The notes under the pieces: generated by a model
What the model was told of the DNA's origin: nothing
What the model saw: only the letters and a program-made list of their open reading frames with translations
The model's database searches: none
Program-made: the position numbers and the translations under genes
Source: a virus
DNA: 23,892 bases
Virus record (IMG/VR): IMGVR_UViG_3300036944_000642
Span: 1 to 23,892 of that record
Reading direction: 5' to 3' (one strand)
Part shown: in pieces, positions 1-7,201 of the stretch
Layout of the letters: each line of letters opens with the position of its first letter
Position numbering within the stretch: position 1 is the stretch's first letter

Positions 1-105
1 ATGACGGACATCGGCGGACCTCCCGGCGTGCCAACATACGCTGATCAGGCTTTCTCATTCCTCGTCGTCGGCCCTCCGCGCACTAAGCCAACTTCTCCAA
101 TCTGA
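1..105 (+). CDS. possible end of an upstream ORF (or a tiny ORF)
   Basis: The first reading frame is open from the window edge to a TGA at 103-105 and gives 34 residues. The other two forward frames close early, one at base 2 and one at 42-44. It could be the C-terminal tail of a gene starting outside the window, which fits the tightly packed rightward tail genes that follow. The ATG at position 1 could also start a tiny ORF. No motif is visible and no function can be assigned. Confidence 0.3.
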   Translation: MTDIGGPPGVPTYADQAFSFLVVGPPRTKPTSPI

Positions 106-117
106 AAGGCCCCCACC

Positions 118-477
118 ATGTCCCGCCTCTCCGTCTTCCTCATCTGTCTTCTCGTTGCCGTCGTCGCTGGCACTGGTGTCAGCGCCTTCAACACGCCGAT
201 GCCTGCCCTCAAGACCGGCGCTGTCGTGGCGTGCGGCACCACACCGACCATCATCAACCCAGGCGGCACCGATTCGACGCGGTCAATCTGCGTCCAGAAC
301 ATCAACGCGGTGGCCATCTACGTTGGCGGCGTCGACGTCACCACCACCACGGGCCATGTGGTCCCCGCTGGCAGCCTGACCGACCCCAAGACGATGTGCT
401 TCGACGTCCATCACGGCTGGTGCACCGTCGCCGCCGCCACCGCTGACGCCCGCATCACGTTTGGGAACGCTCAGTGA
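118..477 (+). CDS. small secreted protein, function unknown
   Basis: This 119-residue protein begins with a classic signal peptide: basic MSR, a hydrophobic core over residues 5-20, and a likely cleavage after VSA near residue 23. The mature part is about 95 residues, rich in Gly, Thr and Val with several Cys, which suggests a small beta-rich domain with disulphides. Its TGA overlaps the GTG start of the tail hydrolase gene, so the two are probably translationally coupled. The position suggests a virion or tail accessory protein, but the export signal is unusual for a structural protein. I do not recognise the family. Confidence 0.7.
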   Translation: MSRLSVFLICLLVAVVAGTGVSAFNTPMPALKTGAVVACGTTPTIINPGGTDSTRSICVQNINAVAIYVGGVDVTTTTGHVVPAGSLTDPKTMCFDVHHGWCTVAAATADARITFGNAQ

Positions 478-2156
478 ACGCCGCGCTGCTGTTCTTCATC
501 GCGGCGCAGTCGTTGCGCCCGTTCCCGTCGATGTCCGAGTCGATGCGGCCATATGCGTCGATGTCATCCTCCATGGGTGGCGATGTTGGTGCTGTGCCTT
601 TGGCCATCACCGCCCTGCCCTACACCCGCACGGTGACCTGCACCGGCGACATCACCCTCACCGGCACGGCGACGGGCGCAGGCGCGGTCTCGTGGGCAGC
701 GTCGCCTGACGGCGCTTCAGGCGCTTGCACCGGCACCACTTCGTGGAGTTGTGCGGTTGCCGTGAGCCCAAACGCGGCAGGCGAGGGCGTGGAGACGATT
801 ACGATCACGCAGGGGGCGAACACGGCGAGTGTCGATGTTGGCTTCTACGTCGACGGGGCGCGCGCTTGCTATCTGGCGCAGTCGGTCAACGGCACCTACA
901 ACAACGGACTGGCGGATGCGTCGGCGGTGGCAACGTGGGTTGACCTCGGGAGCGGGGCAAAAAACGTCACGCAAGCCACGGGGTCAGCGCAGCCGTCTTT
1001 GCGGCTGAGCGTCACCAACGGGCAGCCGATGGTGCGGTGGGATGGTGGCGACGGTCTAGCGGCGGCAGCGGCGGCCGACTGGACGTTCCTGCATGACGGC
1101 ACTGGTGCGACGGCGCAGGTTGTGTCGTCGACAACGTCGTCGGGCTTCGGAACGCTCTTTGCGACGTCGCGCGTGACCGATCGTGGTTTCGCGGTGCGGT
1201 ATGAAACGACGTTCAAGGTCGTGACCTATCTCCACGATGGGGCCGTCGTCACGCTCACGGCAGCGTCGACCAACAACACGATCGTGTCTGGCCAATACCA
1301 CGACGTCACCTACACGAATGCTTCGGCCTCGACCCCCGACGTCAACGAATACGTCAACAACACGGTGGTGGCATCGGGCACGCCGACTGCGGTCTCTGCG
1401 CTGGCGCCGTCGAACCCATTCACCATCGGCAAGAGCCCGGCGTCGGGTACGCTCCAGTTCACCGGCGACATGTGGCGCGTCATTCTCTACACGACCGAGT
1501 TGACCTCGACCGAGTTGGGCATCAACAAAGCCGTCGACGAGTGGGCGCTTGGCGGGTCGTTGCCCCTCGTGGCAGCCTTCGACCAGCCACAGCAGAATCG
1601 TTGGGTGTTTCTCGGAGACAGCATCACCCATGGGTCGCAGGGTGTCGTCGCATGGCCCACCAAGTTTGCGACGCGGGTCCCATTCAAGAACTACACGAAT
1701 GCGGCTGTTTCGGGCGCGACGGCGGCGGACATCCGCGCGCAGTTTGATGCCAACTGCGTCTGGCCAGCGTCGTCGATTCCCAGCCGGATCTTCATCATGG
1801 GCGGCGTCAATGACGTCCGCACGGGCGCCACAGCGGCAGCGACGTTCTCCACGATGTCCAGCCTCTATGCGGCGGCGGAGGCTCAAGGGTCCGAGGTCAT
1901 CGCACTGACGGTGACCCCGTTCGGATCGTCGACCATCTACGGGTGGTCCCCAGCGGTTCAGGTGGAACTTGAGGCGCTGAACGCATCGATCCGCACAGCC
2001 AGTGTTGCGGAGGTGGTCGACCTTTACCCGCTGATGGGCGACACCGTCGATCCACAGGATCTCTTGGCACTCTACTCGGCTGCTGACGGAATCCATCCGT
2101 CAGAGGTCGGGAGCCAGTTTATCTCTGACACCGTCGCAACGGCGCTGGGTCTATGA
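474..2156 (+). CDS. tail fibre/spike-like protein with C-terminal SGNH hydrolase domain
   Basis: This 560-residue protein probably cleaves acyl or acetyl esters on host surface polysaccharide during adsorption. The C-terminal part from about residue 375 is an SGNH/GDSL hydrolase: GDSITHG at 381-387 carries the nucleophile Ser383, GGVND at 443-447 is block III with its Asn, and DGIHPS at 538-543 gives Asp538 and His541 of the triad. Residues around 50-120 look Ig-like, and about 125-350 resemble a concanavalin/LamG-type beta domain. The GTG start overlaps the upstream stop as GTGA. SGNH domains are common on phage tail spikes that deacetylate capsule or O-antigen, so the specific substrate is inference. 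The N-terminus has an odd Met/Ser-rich stretch at residues 19-35. Confidence 0.85.
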   Translation: MNAALLFFIAAQSLRPFPSMSESMRPYASMSSSMGGDVGAVPLAITALPYTRTVTCTGDITLTGTATGAGAVSWAASPDGASGACTGTTSWSCAVAVSPNAAGEGVETITITQGANTASVDVGFYVDGARACYLAQSVNGTYNNGLADASAVATWVDLGSGAKNVTQATGSAQPSLRLSVTNGQPMVRWDGGDGLAAAAAADWTFLHDGTGATAQVVSSTTSSGFGTLFATSRVTDRGFAVRYETTFKVVTYLHDGAVVTLTAASTNNTIVSGQYHDVTYTNASASTPDVNEYVNNTVVASGTPTAVSALAPSNPFTIGKSPASGTLQFTGDMWRVILYTTELTSTELGINKAVDEWALGGSLPLVAAFDQPQQNRWVFLGDSITHGSQGVVAWPTKFATRVPFKNYTNAAVSGATAADIRAQFDANCVWPASSIPSRIFIMGGVNDVRTGATAAATFSTMSSLYAAAEAQGSEVIALTVTPFGSSTIYGWSPAVQVELEALNASIRTASVAEVVDLYPLMGDTVDPQDLLALYSAADGIHPSEVGSQFISDTVATALGL

Positions 2157-2509
2157 GATACCTACTCCCGCTGCTCCTTCTCGCGGGCTGTGACCGCTAC
2201 CTCTGCGACGACGTCGAGGCAGCCACCCAAGGCGGCGACATCGTGCGCGAGGTCTACGGGTGGGACCGTCGGATCGACATCATCTGCAAGCCTCTCGCTC
2301 GCGCCAACACAACCTGCCGCACCGACAGTCCCACGCTTGAGGGATGCGCGCCGTTCCCCGGTCGGGCCATCGTCGTCGAGGGGCGAGACACCTGCCGCGT
2401 CATCGTCCACGAGGGCGCACACTGGCTAGACCCGTCTTGCGCCCACAACGACCCGTGTTGGCCAACCGACCTTGAACAAGAGGGCAAATCCCTCTGTGGT
2501 GACCCATGA
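2153..2509 (+). CDS. Cys-rich lipoprotein with HEGAH zinc-protease-like motif
   Basis: This 118-residue protein starts with a short hydrophobic leader ending in LLAGC, a lipobox with Cys13 as the predicted lipidation site. The mature part is very rich in Cys. HEGAH at residues 86-90 matches the HExxH signature of zinc metallopeptidases, with His98 as a possible third ligand. The spacing (HExxH-x7-H) is not the metzincin spacing. The ATG overlaps the stop of the tail hydrolase gene. A membrane-anchored periplasmic hydrolase or an exclusion-type lipoprotein would fit. The usual outer spanin is shorter and Pro-rich, so that reading is unlikely. The lipobox is clear and the protease assignment is tentative. 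Confidence 0.7.
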   Translation: MRYLLPLLLLAGCDRYLCDDVEAATQGGDIVREVYGWDRRIDIICKPLARANTTCRTDSPTLEGCAPFPGRAIVVEGRDTCRVIVHEGAHWLDPSCAHNDPCWPTDLEQEGKSLCGDP

Positions 2510-2868
2510 ACAAAGCACTCGCCGCCCTCGCCCTTGCTTCCGCTCTCGCGGTGGCCATCGCCGTCTCTCCCACAGCCCCGCCACTCGACGACACCCGCCG
2601 CACCGAGTCTCTGGTCGTCTGCGTCCCTGTTGCCGATGCCCCGGCGTTCTGGGACTCGTGGGGCGCGTGGTACTGCGGGGAGGATGCCGCCTGCCTCGCC
2701 GCCAACGCGATCGAGCAAGGCGTGCCGATGTGCGTCGGTGGCCAGCCCGCTGGGTGGGTGCTGCGGATGCCCGCCACGCCTTTCGATGCCGACCGCGCGC
2801 ACCGGGAGGTCGACGGCGCCGTCTGGGGTGAGCCCGAGGCGCTGGGCTGGTCAGCGTGTCCGGAGTAG
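2506..2868 (+). CDS. small exported protein, function unknown
   Basis: This 120-residue protein starts at an ATG overlapping the upstream TGA (ATGA). Residues 1-21 are a lysine-led Ala/Leu-rich signal peptide or membrane anchor. The mature part contains several Cys (around residues 38, 57, 63 and 76) and many Trp, which suggests a compact disulphide-bonded periplasmic domain. It sits between the lipoprotein and the holin candidates, so a lysis, exclusion or envelope role is possible. I do not recognise the family. Confidence 0.65.
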   Translation: MNKALAALALASALAVAIAVSPTAPPLDDTRRTESLVVCVPVADAPAFWDSWGAWYCGEDAACLAANAIEQGVPMCVGGQPAGWVLRMPATPFDADRAHREVDGAVWGEPEALGWSACPE

Positions 2869-2898
2869 GCTAGGGTCGACGTTTCAGGAGCCCATACC

Positions 2899-3117
2899 AT
2901 GCCCGACCTTCTGCTTTCTCTCGCCTCGCCTTCGTCGTTGCAGTCGATGCTGGTGGTCTTGCTGGCGCTCTTCGCCAAGGACTTCATCGTCGGTGCCCTC
3001 CGTCGGGTGGCCAAGAAGTTCCTCACCGACAAGGACCCCAAAAACGACGTCATCGGCGAGGCTCTCGACCAAGCCGCCGACAGCATCGAGCGCGTCGCCG
3101 CCAAGAAGTCCAAGTGA
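2899..3117 (+). CDS. small membrane protein, holin-region candidate
   Basis: This 72-residue protein has one hydrophobic segment at about residues 10-35, followed by a basic patch and a charged helical tail that ends in Lys-rich residues. An AGGAG Shine-Dalgarno sequence lies at 2886-2890, eight bases before the ATG. The gene overlaps the next membrane-protein gene as GTGA. Two consecutive small TM proteins just upstream of a peptidase gene resemble a lysis cassette, so this may be a holin or antiholin. That is inferred from size, topology and position only. Confidence 0.65.
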   Translation: MPDLLLSLASPSSLQSMLVVLLALFAKDFIVGALRRVAKKFLTDKDPKNDVIGEALDQAADSIERVAAKKSK

Positions 3118-3434
3118 CGTCGTCGGTGGCGGACAACGACCGCCCTGCCGCTGGCATCACGCTGCCCATGTGGGCGCTGGGCATCATCGGCACCGTGCTC
3201 ACGGCGTCTGCCGCTTGGGTGAGCTCGTCCTTCTTCTCTCTCCGCGATGACACCATCCGCATGGGGCAGCGGATTGAGGTGGTGGAGCGTGACCTGCGCA
3301 AGGCAGAGGTCGATAGCAAGGGGACGCCAGCCTCGCTGGCGTCGATGTCGTCGGACATCAAGTCGATCAAAGAAAGCATGGCAGACCTTCGTGACGAGGT
3401 CCGACGGCTGTCGACTGGACCGAAGGGGAGATGA
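3114..3434 (+). CDS. one-TM coiled-coil protein, holin/antiholin candidate
   Basis: This 106-residue protein starts at a GTG overlapping the upstream TGA. Residues 1-15 are polar, residues 16-42 form one transmembrane segment, and residues 45-100 form a long charged heptad-like helix. This N-terminal anchor plus coiled coil resembles small phage lysis-cassette proteins of the XhlA or DUF2730 kind; similarity to those families is suggested by architecture, not demonstrated. It could also be an inner-membrane spanin, although no matching outer spanin was identified. Confidence 0.65.
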   Translation: MTSSVADNDRPAAGITLPMWALGIIGTVLTASAAWVSSSFFSLRDDTIRMGQRIEVVERDLRKAEVDSKGTPASLASMSSDIKSIKESMADLRDEVRRLSTGPKGR

Positions 3435-3559
3435 CCGCCTACCGCGTCGTCTACACCGAGGGCGTCCCCCGCGTCGTCATGGCGCACGACATCACAGAGG
3501 CGCTCCGTTTGGGGCGCCTCTATTCCACGTCGACGATCAGGGTGGTGACGAGTGTCTAG
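3431..3559 (+). CDS. tiny ORF in lysis-region operon
   Basis: This 42-residue product starts at an ATG overlapping the upstream stop (ATGA) and ends at TAG 3557-3559. The peptide has a beta-like start (TAYRVVYTEG) and a helical middle. The exact start/stop coupling with both neighbours is the main evidence that it is translated. No family is recognised. Confidence 0.5.
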   Translation: MTAYRVVYTEGVPRVVMAHDITEALRLGRLYSTSTIRVVTSV

Positions 3560-3761
3560 TGCTGCCGACATGACGAGGTCAACGCAGCCTGTTGAGACCG
3601 ACACATTCACGCGGGGGCGTTGGCGTGCTCGTTTCGACGGATCACGGTGGGCCGTCGAGTACCGCAGCGGCTGGCGCAGATGGACCACTGTCGACAGTTG
3701 CGCAACACGACAATCCGCCATGGCTGGTTGGTCCTCTGTCCTCGGAAACACCAATGTCTGA
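3552..3761 (+). CDS. small Trp/Arg-rich protein, function unknown
   Basis: This 69-residue protein starts at a GTG at 3552 and overlaps the previous gene by eight bases; an internal ATG at 3570 is an alternative start. Residues 20-60 contain alternating Trp, Arg and aromatic residues (RGRWRARFDG, WAVEYRSGW), suggesting a small beta-sheet domain. The stop at 3759-3761 overlaps the start of the peptidase gene. No function is assigned. Confidence 0.5.
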   Translation: MSSAADMTRSTQPVETDTFTRGRWRARFDGSRWAVEYRSGWRRWTTVDSCATRQSAMAGWSSVLGNTNV

Positions 3762-4338
3762 CGACCTCCACGGCTGGCCCAAGCCCGCCAAGATCATGGC
3801 CCAAATCAACTTCCCGCAGCCCTACGGCTTGGGTGGCCAAAGCATCGCGGCGTGGGGCTGTCCCGCCGTCGCCCTCGCCGAGGGCCAGCGCATGGCGGGG
3901 ATTCGGGCCGGTGCGACGCCTGTAATGGTCTGTGAGCGGGCTTTGACCTACGTCCCAGCCGTCTGGGCACCCGGACAGTCAGCCGCCGTCCTGGCGCACA
4001 TGGCTGCGTCTGCCGGGTTCACGGTGCGCGAGGCTCTGACGGTGGGCAAGGGCGGCATGAGCGCCCGCCAAGCCTCGGTTGCCATCTGCGACGCCATCGA
4101 CGGCATGGGCCTTTCCCCGAGAAGGGGATTTGGCTGGCTGCAGGTCGACAAGAACGACGACGGCAAGGGCGACCATTGGATTCTGGCCTACGCCTACGAT
4201 GCCGACTGGATCTACTGCACCGACTCGGCACCGGGGAAGGTCACGCCCTTGAACCGCAAGACCTTGCGGGGCCTTGCGGTCTGGGGGTCTGTGGAGAAAA
4301 CGTATCAGGTCACGCGGGGCTATTTGCTGGGGGTGTGA
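3754..4338 (+). CDS. C39-like papain-fold cysteine peptidase, endolysin candidate
   Basis: This 194-residue protein reads like a peptidase C39-like (papain fold) enzyme. The putative nucleophile is in WGCP near residue 30. The His is in DHWILAYAYD in the C-terminal third, followed by YCTDSAPG, which matches the usual 'HWxLxxGYD...DP' pattern that carries the Asp/Asn. The ATG at 3754 is preferred over an upstream in-frame start because it overlaps the preceding stop and the longer N-terminus looks non-coding. Following two membrane-protein genes, it is the best endolysin candidate in the window, cutting peptide bonds in the cell wall. A capsid or tail peptidase role is the alternative. Confidence 0.6.
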   Translation: MSDDLHGWPKPAKIMAQINFPQPYGLGGQSIAAWGCPAVALAEGQRMAGIRAGATPVMVCERALTYVPAVWAPGQSAAVLAHMAASAGFTVREALTVGKGGMSARQASVAICDAIDGMGLSPRRGFGWLQVDKNDDGKGDHWILAYAYDADWIYCTDSAPGKVTPLNRKTLRGLAVWGSVEKTYQVTRGYLLGV

Positions 4339-5341
4339 GGGCGCTACTGCGGCGCCGCACATCCCGCAGGTACAGCCCCGAGATGTGGGCGCAGAGGTCG
4401 CTACAGTGGCCGTCGTGTGACTGAGGCGCGTGGCATCCGGGGCAGACTGGCGTCATGGTCTCCTCAATACGTCGGCACCGACGGCACCGCTGCATCCCGA
4501 GCAGACGGCGACCACACCCGCAGAGCACCTCGACACCAGACAAGACCACCTCAACCTTGCGGCGGTCATTCCTGACCTTGTCGGCTGCGGCCTTCTCGGC
4601 TCGTCGTTTGGCTTTGCAGCTGGCCGATGAACACCATTTGGCACCCGGCTTGACCTCGCATTGGCATCCAAGGCAGTGGACCGGCTTGCGGTTCGCAATG
4701 CGGCGGTCCCGCTTGCGGGCTGCTCTGCACGCAACGGCGCCACAGTAGGACCCGCCAAGGTTGGTCGGCCCTCCGCATGACATGCACTCCTCAACCCACA
4801 GCCTTGGCTGCTCCTTTGGCTGGCCCTCGGTCACGCGTGGCGGCCTCGGTGGCGGATTGGCGAGAAGGTACGCCCTCACTCGTTTGTACTGGCACGGTTT
4901 GGCCTCGCAGTACTTGCGGCGGTCGCTCACCCCGACGCCACACCCTATGCACGGGTGGAGTGGAGTTGCCCTGCTGGGCTGCACTCTCGCCGCTCTCGAC
5001 ACCCTCGCCCGAGCGGTGCGGCACTCTCGCGCGTCACAGAATCGCCCGTCTGACCGGATGGGGGTCCCACAGTGCGCGCACTTGGTCGACCTTGGCGGCG
5101 GGCGTGACTTGCGAGGCTGGGCAGGGCTGGACCGCTGCACCCTCTCGCGCCTGATGAGGCTGGCCTTATCGGACAACACCCGGCCAGGACACATGCTGCA
5201 CGGGCGTAGGTCCTCGTCGACACACGGGGTCCCGGCGTCGGCGCCGCAGTCGTCACAGTAGGCGTAGGCGGTGATGGGCGTGCGGGGTGTCGGGATGCGG
5301 ACGGGGTCCGGCTTGGGGATGGCGGAGTGGTGGAGTCTCAC
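4310..5341 (-). CDS. tandem zinc-finger array protein
   Basis: This 343-residue, highly basic protein is built almost entirely of Cys clusters. Four match C-x2-C-x10-C-x4-C exactly (Cys 88/91/102/107, 131/134/145/150, 186/189/200/205, 223/226/237/242). It also has a first cluster at Cys 29/32/40/48/51 and two variant clusters at 274/276/286/289 and 300/303/313/317. Each core repeat ends in an Arg/Lys-rich helix, as in treble-clef zinc fingers. DNA or RNA binding is therefore likely, but the partner is unknown. The GTG start at 5341 overlaps the upstream stop (GTGA). It is the last gene of the leftward operon, and its 3' end overlaps the convergent peptidase gene by 29 bases. Confidence 0.8.
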   Translation of the reverse strand: MRLHHSAIPKPDPVRIPTPRTPITAYAYCDDCGADAGTPCVDEDLRPCSMCPGRVLSDKASLIRRERVQRSSPAQPRKSRPPPRSTKCAHCGTPIRSDGRFCDARECRTARARVSRAARVQPSRATPLHPCIGCGVGVSDRRKYCEAKPCQYKRVRAYLLANPPPRPPRVTEGQPKEQPRLWVEECMSCGGPTNLGGSYCGAVACRAARKRDRRIANRKPVHCLGCQCEVKPGAKWCSSASCKAKRRAEKAAADKVRNDRRKVEVVLSGVEVLCGCGRRLLGMQRCRRCRRIEETMTPVCPGCHAPQSHDGHCSDLCAHISGLYLRDVRRRSSALTPPANSPA

Positions 5342-5523
5342 TTCGTCGACTCCTGCCAGCCCTTGCCGGGGACGCAGACGAGGGACCCGCACTCGCGGAC
5401 CTCGCTGCACTCGCCGCAGGCTGCTTGGGCGGTCATGTCGGCGCGCTTGTTGCCACCGAGCCAAACACCAGCGAAGAACGCCACGACGAGGAAGATCGCT
5501 GCACCGATCAGATTGTCATTCAC
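5338..5523 (-). CDS. small membrane-anchored Cys-containing protein
   Basis: This 61-residue protein starts at a GTG at 5523 that overlaps the end of the upstream gene. Residues 5-24 form one hydrophobic segment (GAAIFLVVAFFAGVWLGG), followed by a short soluble tail with four Cys between residues 36 and 50. Translational coupling to both neighbours supports it as real. It could be a periplasmic-facing or cytoplasmic anchor protein. The family is unknown. Confidence 0.6.
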   Translation of the reverse strand: MNDNLIGAAIFLVVAFFAGVWLGGNKRADMTAQAACGECSEVRECGSLVCVPGKGWQESTK

Positions 5524-5659
5524 TTTTCACATCCTTGCATTTGATGCCAGTCGGCTTGTCATGATCATCAAGCGGTCGCGGCCCGATGTGCGTCGATGGC
5601 GTCCACCATCCAGAGGCGCCGCATTTGGCGCACGTCCACCGCGTTTGCCGTGTCTTCAC
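5516..5659 (-). CDS. tiny zinc-ribbon-like protein
   Basis: This 47-residue product starts at a GTG overlapping the upstream TGA. A CAKC pair at residues 10-13 and a lone Cys41 near the C-terminus, plus His24 and His33, suggest a small zinc-binding knuckle. No family is recognised. A longer reading from an upstream ATG would run deep into the previous gene and is not favoured. Confidence 0.5.
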   Translation of the reverse strand: MKTRQTRWTCAKCGASGWWTPSTHIGPRPLDDHDKPTGIKCKDVKSE

Positions 5660-6177
5660 TCCCCACCTCCCACCAGTTTGCGCGCGCGGTCCATGATGCC
5701 GAGGGAATCGAACTCGTGCAGCGTCCTTGCCCTGCACATGTCCCGCAAGATGGCCAGCGCCTCGTCACGCTCGCTCGCCAAACACCACCGACCGGCGATG
5801 GGGGCGGCTTTGCCCAAGGTGGTCCCAAGAATGTCCATCCGCTCACCGACATAGGGGCGCTCGGGCTCGTGCCATGCGTCAACGACGCCTTGCGCTGCGG
5901 CGCTGACATCCGCCACCATCTGCTGGGCGGCGTCGCGCTGGCTGGCGAGTACGTCGACGACGGCGTCAAGATCCCGCTTTGCCTCCCTCGCCAGCGCCTC
6001 CGCTGCGTCTCGCTGGACGGTGAGGGAGGCGAGTTGGGCGCAGAGGGCGTCAACCTCTGCGGCTGAATCGGCCAACTCTTCGACTACGTCGCGGACCATG
6101 GTGACGCACTCGTCGGGCAAGCCCATGTTGTCGAGGTCTTCCATCTTGTTAATGACGAAGTCTTCACGGTCGGTCAT
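5656..6177 (-). CDS. coiled-coil protein, function unknown
   Basis: This product of about 173 residues starts at the ATG at 6177 in the TGATG junction with the upstream gene; a GTG one codon earlier is possible. Residues 20-95 are Ala, Glu, Asp and Arg-rich with heptad-like spacing (DSAAEVDALCAQLASL, QRDAAEALAREAKRD), pointing to a long coiled coil. The C-terminal third is mixed and more globular. It is part of the leftward operon of small unknown genes, next to another coiled-coil gene. Confidence 0.6.
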   Translation of the reverse strand: MTDREDFVINKMEDLDNMGLPDECVTMVRDVVEELADSAAEVDALCAQLASLTVQRDAAEALAREAKRDLDAVVDVLASQRDAAQQMVADVSAAAQGVVDAWHEPERPYVGERMDILGTTLGKAAPIAGRWCLASERDEALAILRDMCRARTLHEFDSLGIMDRARKLVGGGE

Positions 6178-7049
6178 CACACACCACCCTTGTCAAAGTC
6201 GGCCAGGAAATCGATCACACGCACGTCATAGGCGTGCTCGCGCAGGAGAGCGACGGCGCGGGCGAGGATTGGGTCAGGCTGGCCGACGTCACCATTGACG
6301 TTGTCAGCGTAGACGCGGCACACGAGATTGGTCGTCACGCACCGTTCAGCCTCGGTCATCGGCCACGACGCTGTCACCGTGCGCGATGGCTCACCAGCTC
6401 GCATCGTCGTCACGGCAGGCGGGGCAGCGCGGCGGACGAGGGTGCAGCCGTCGTCAACGCCCCAGTCGAGGCCCTTAGCATCAAAGACGCAGTCGGTGCC
6501 AATCGAGTGAATGGTGACCTCGGTCCCCTCGTATTCAAACACATCACCCACCATCGGCACCTCTCCGCTCGCGTAGCGTGGGCGGGTGTTTTCGATGAGT
6601 TCGCTTGGGTCGTATTGGATGGCATCGGTGACCTCGCCCCCCACATCACCCGGCACGGCGTCGAAGGCGGCGAGGGCGCGGCGCATGCTGTCAAGGTGGT
6701 TGAGGCCGTCGATTCCCATCGTCGCCACGATGCCGTCACGGTAGGCTGGGCCACTTCTCTCGTGAATCTGCACCATCAGCGACTTCGCCTCGTCCACGCA
6801 CGCCTCCGCCAGTTTCATCCGCGCCTTCAACGCCTCGTGTTGGATGCCGAGGGCGAAGAGTTCGGATTCGGCTTGGTCGGCGCGACGCTCGGCTTCAACA
6901 TGCCGCTTGCTCGTCTCGTCGATAAGCGCCTGCTTCCGGGTGATGGAGTCATCGCGCCATGCCACAGACGCCTCGGCCTTCTCAGCGCGCCTGATGGCGG
7001 CGAGGTACTCGGCCTCACCAATGCCAATGCTCTTCTCAATCTGGCTCAT
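6177..7049 (-). CDS. coiled-coil protein with a small beta module shared with a neighbour
   Basis: This 290-residue protein starts at the ATG at 7049. Residues 10-95 form a charged coiled coil. Around residues 158-205 is a module beginning RYASGEVPMVGDVFEYEG and ending in LVRR, which closely resembles the C-terminal part of the protein encoded at 7198-7551. The shared pattern RYAS-x-EVP-x-VGD looks like the first strands of a small SH3-like barrel. The C-terminal 85 residues resemble neither part. A recent duplication or module transfer inside this operon is likely. The function is unknown. Confidence 0.6.
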   Translation of the reverse strand: MSQIEKSIGIGEAEYLAAIRRAEKAEASVAWRDDSITRKQALIDETSKRHVEAERRADQAESELFALGIQHEALKARMKLAEACVDEAKSLMVQIHERSGPAYRDGIVATMGIDGLNHLDSMRRALAAFDAVPGDVGGEVTDAIQYDPSELIENTRPRYASGEVPMVGDVFEYEGTEVTIHSIGTDCVFDAKGLDWGVDDGCTLVRRAAPPAVTTMRAGEPSRTVTASWPMTEAERCVTTNLVCRVYADNVNGDVGQPDPILARAVALLREHAYDVRVIDFLADFDKGGV

Positions 7050-7201
7050 GGTCTCTTCCCCATCATCTCGCGCAAAAGCGCGTTTTCATGTCGCAAACGG
7101 TCGATCTCGCTGTGCATGGCGTGCCATCGGTCGATGGGCACTTGCACTTGGTCCAGCTCCACCAGCGTGATGCCGAAGAAGGCGAAGAGGCGGCGGATCA
7201 T
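7046..7201 (-). CDS. small amphipathic protein, function unknown
   Basis: This 51-residue ORF has ATG (7201) overlapping the upstream TGA and TGA (7046-7048) overlapping the next ATG. Residues 1-15 are hydrophobic and aromatic (MIRRLFAFFGITLVEL), and residues 30-46 look like a short leucine-zipper helix (HSEIDRLRHENALLREMM). The perfect coupling at both ends is good evidence for translation. The role is unknown. Confidence 0.6.
   Translation of the reverse strand: MIRRLFAFFGITLVELDQVQVPIDRWHAMHSEIDRLRHENALLREMMGKRP

Noticed and set aside
1056-2096. Long minus-strand open frame opposite the tail hydrolase
   Set aside because: It is Arg-rich and motif-free, while the plus strand has the full SGNH motif set.
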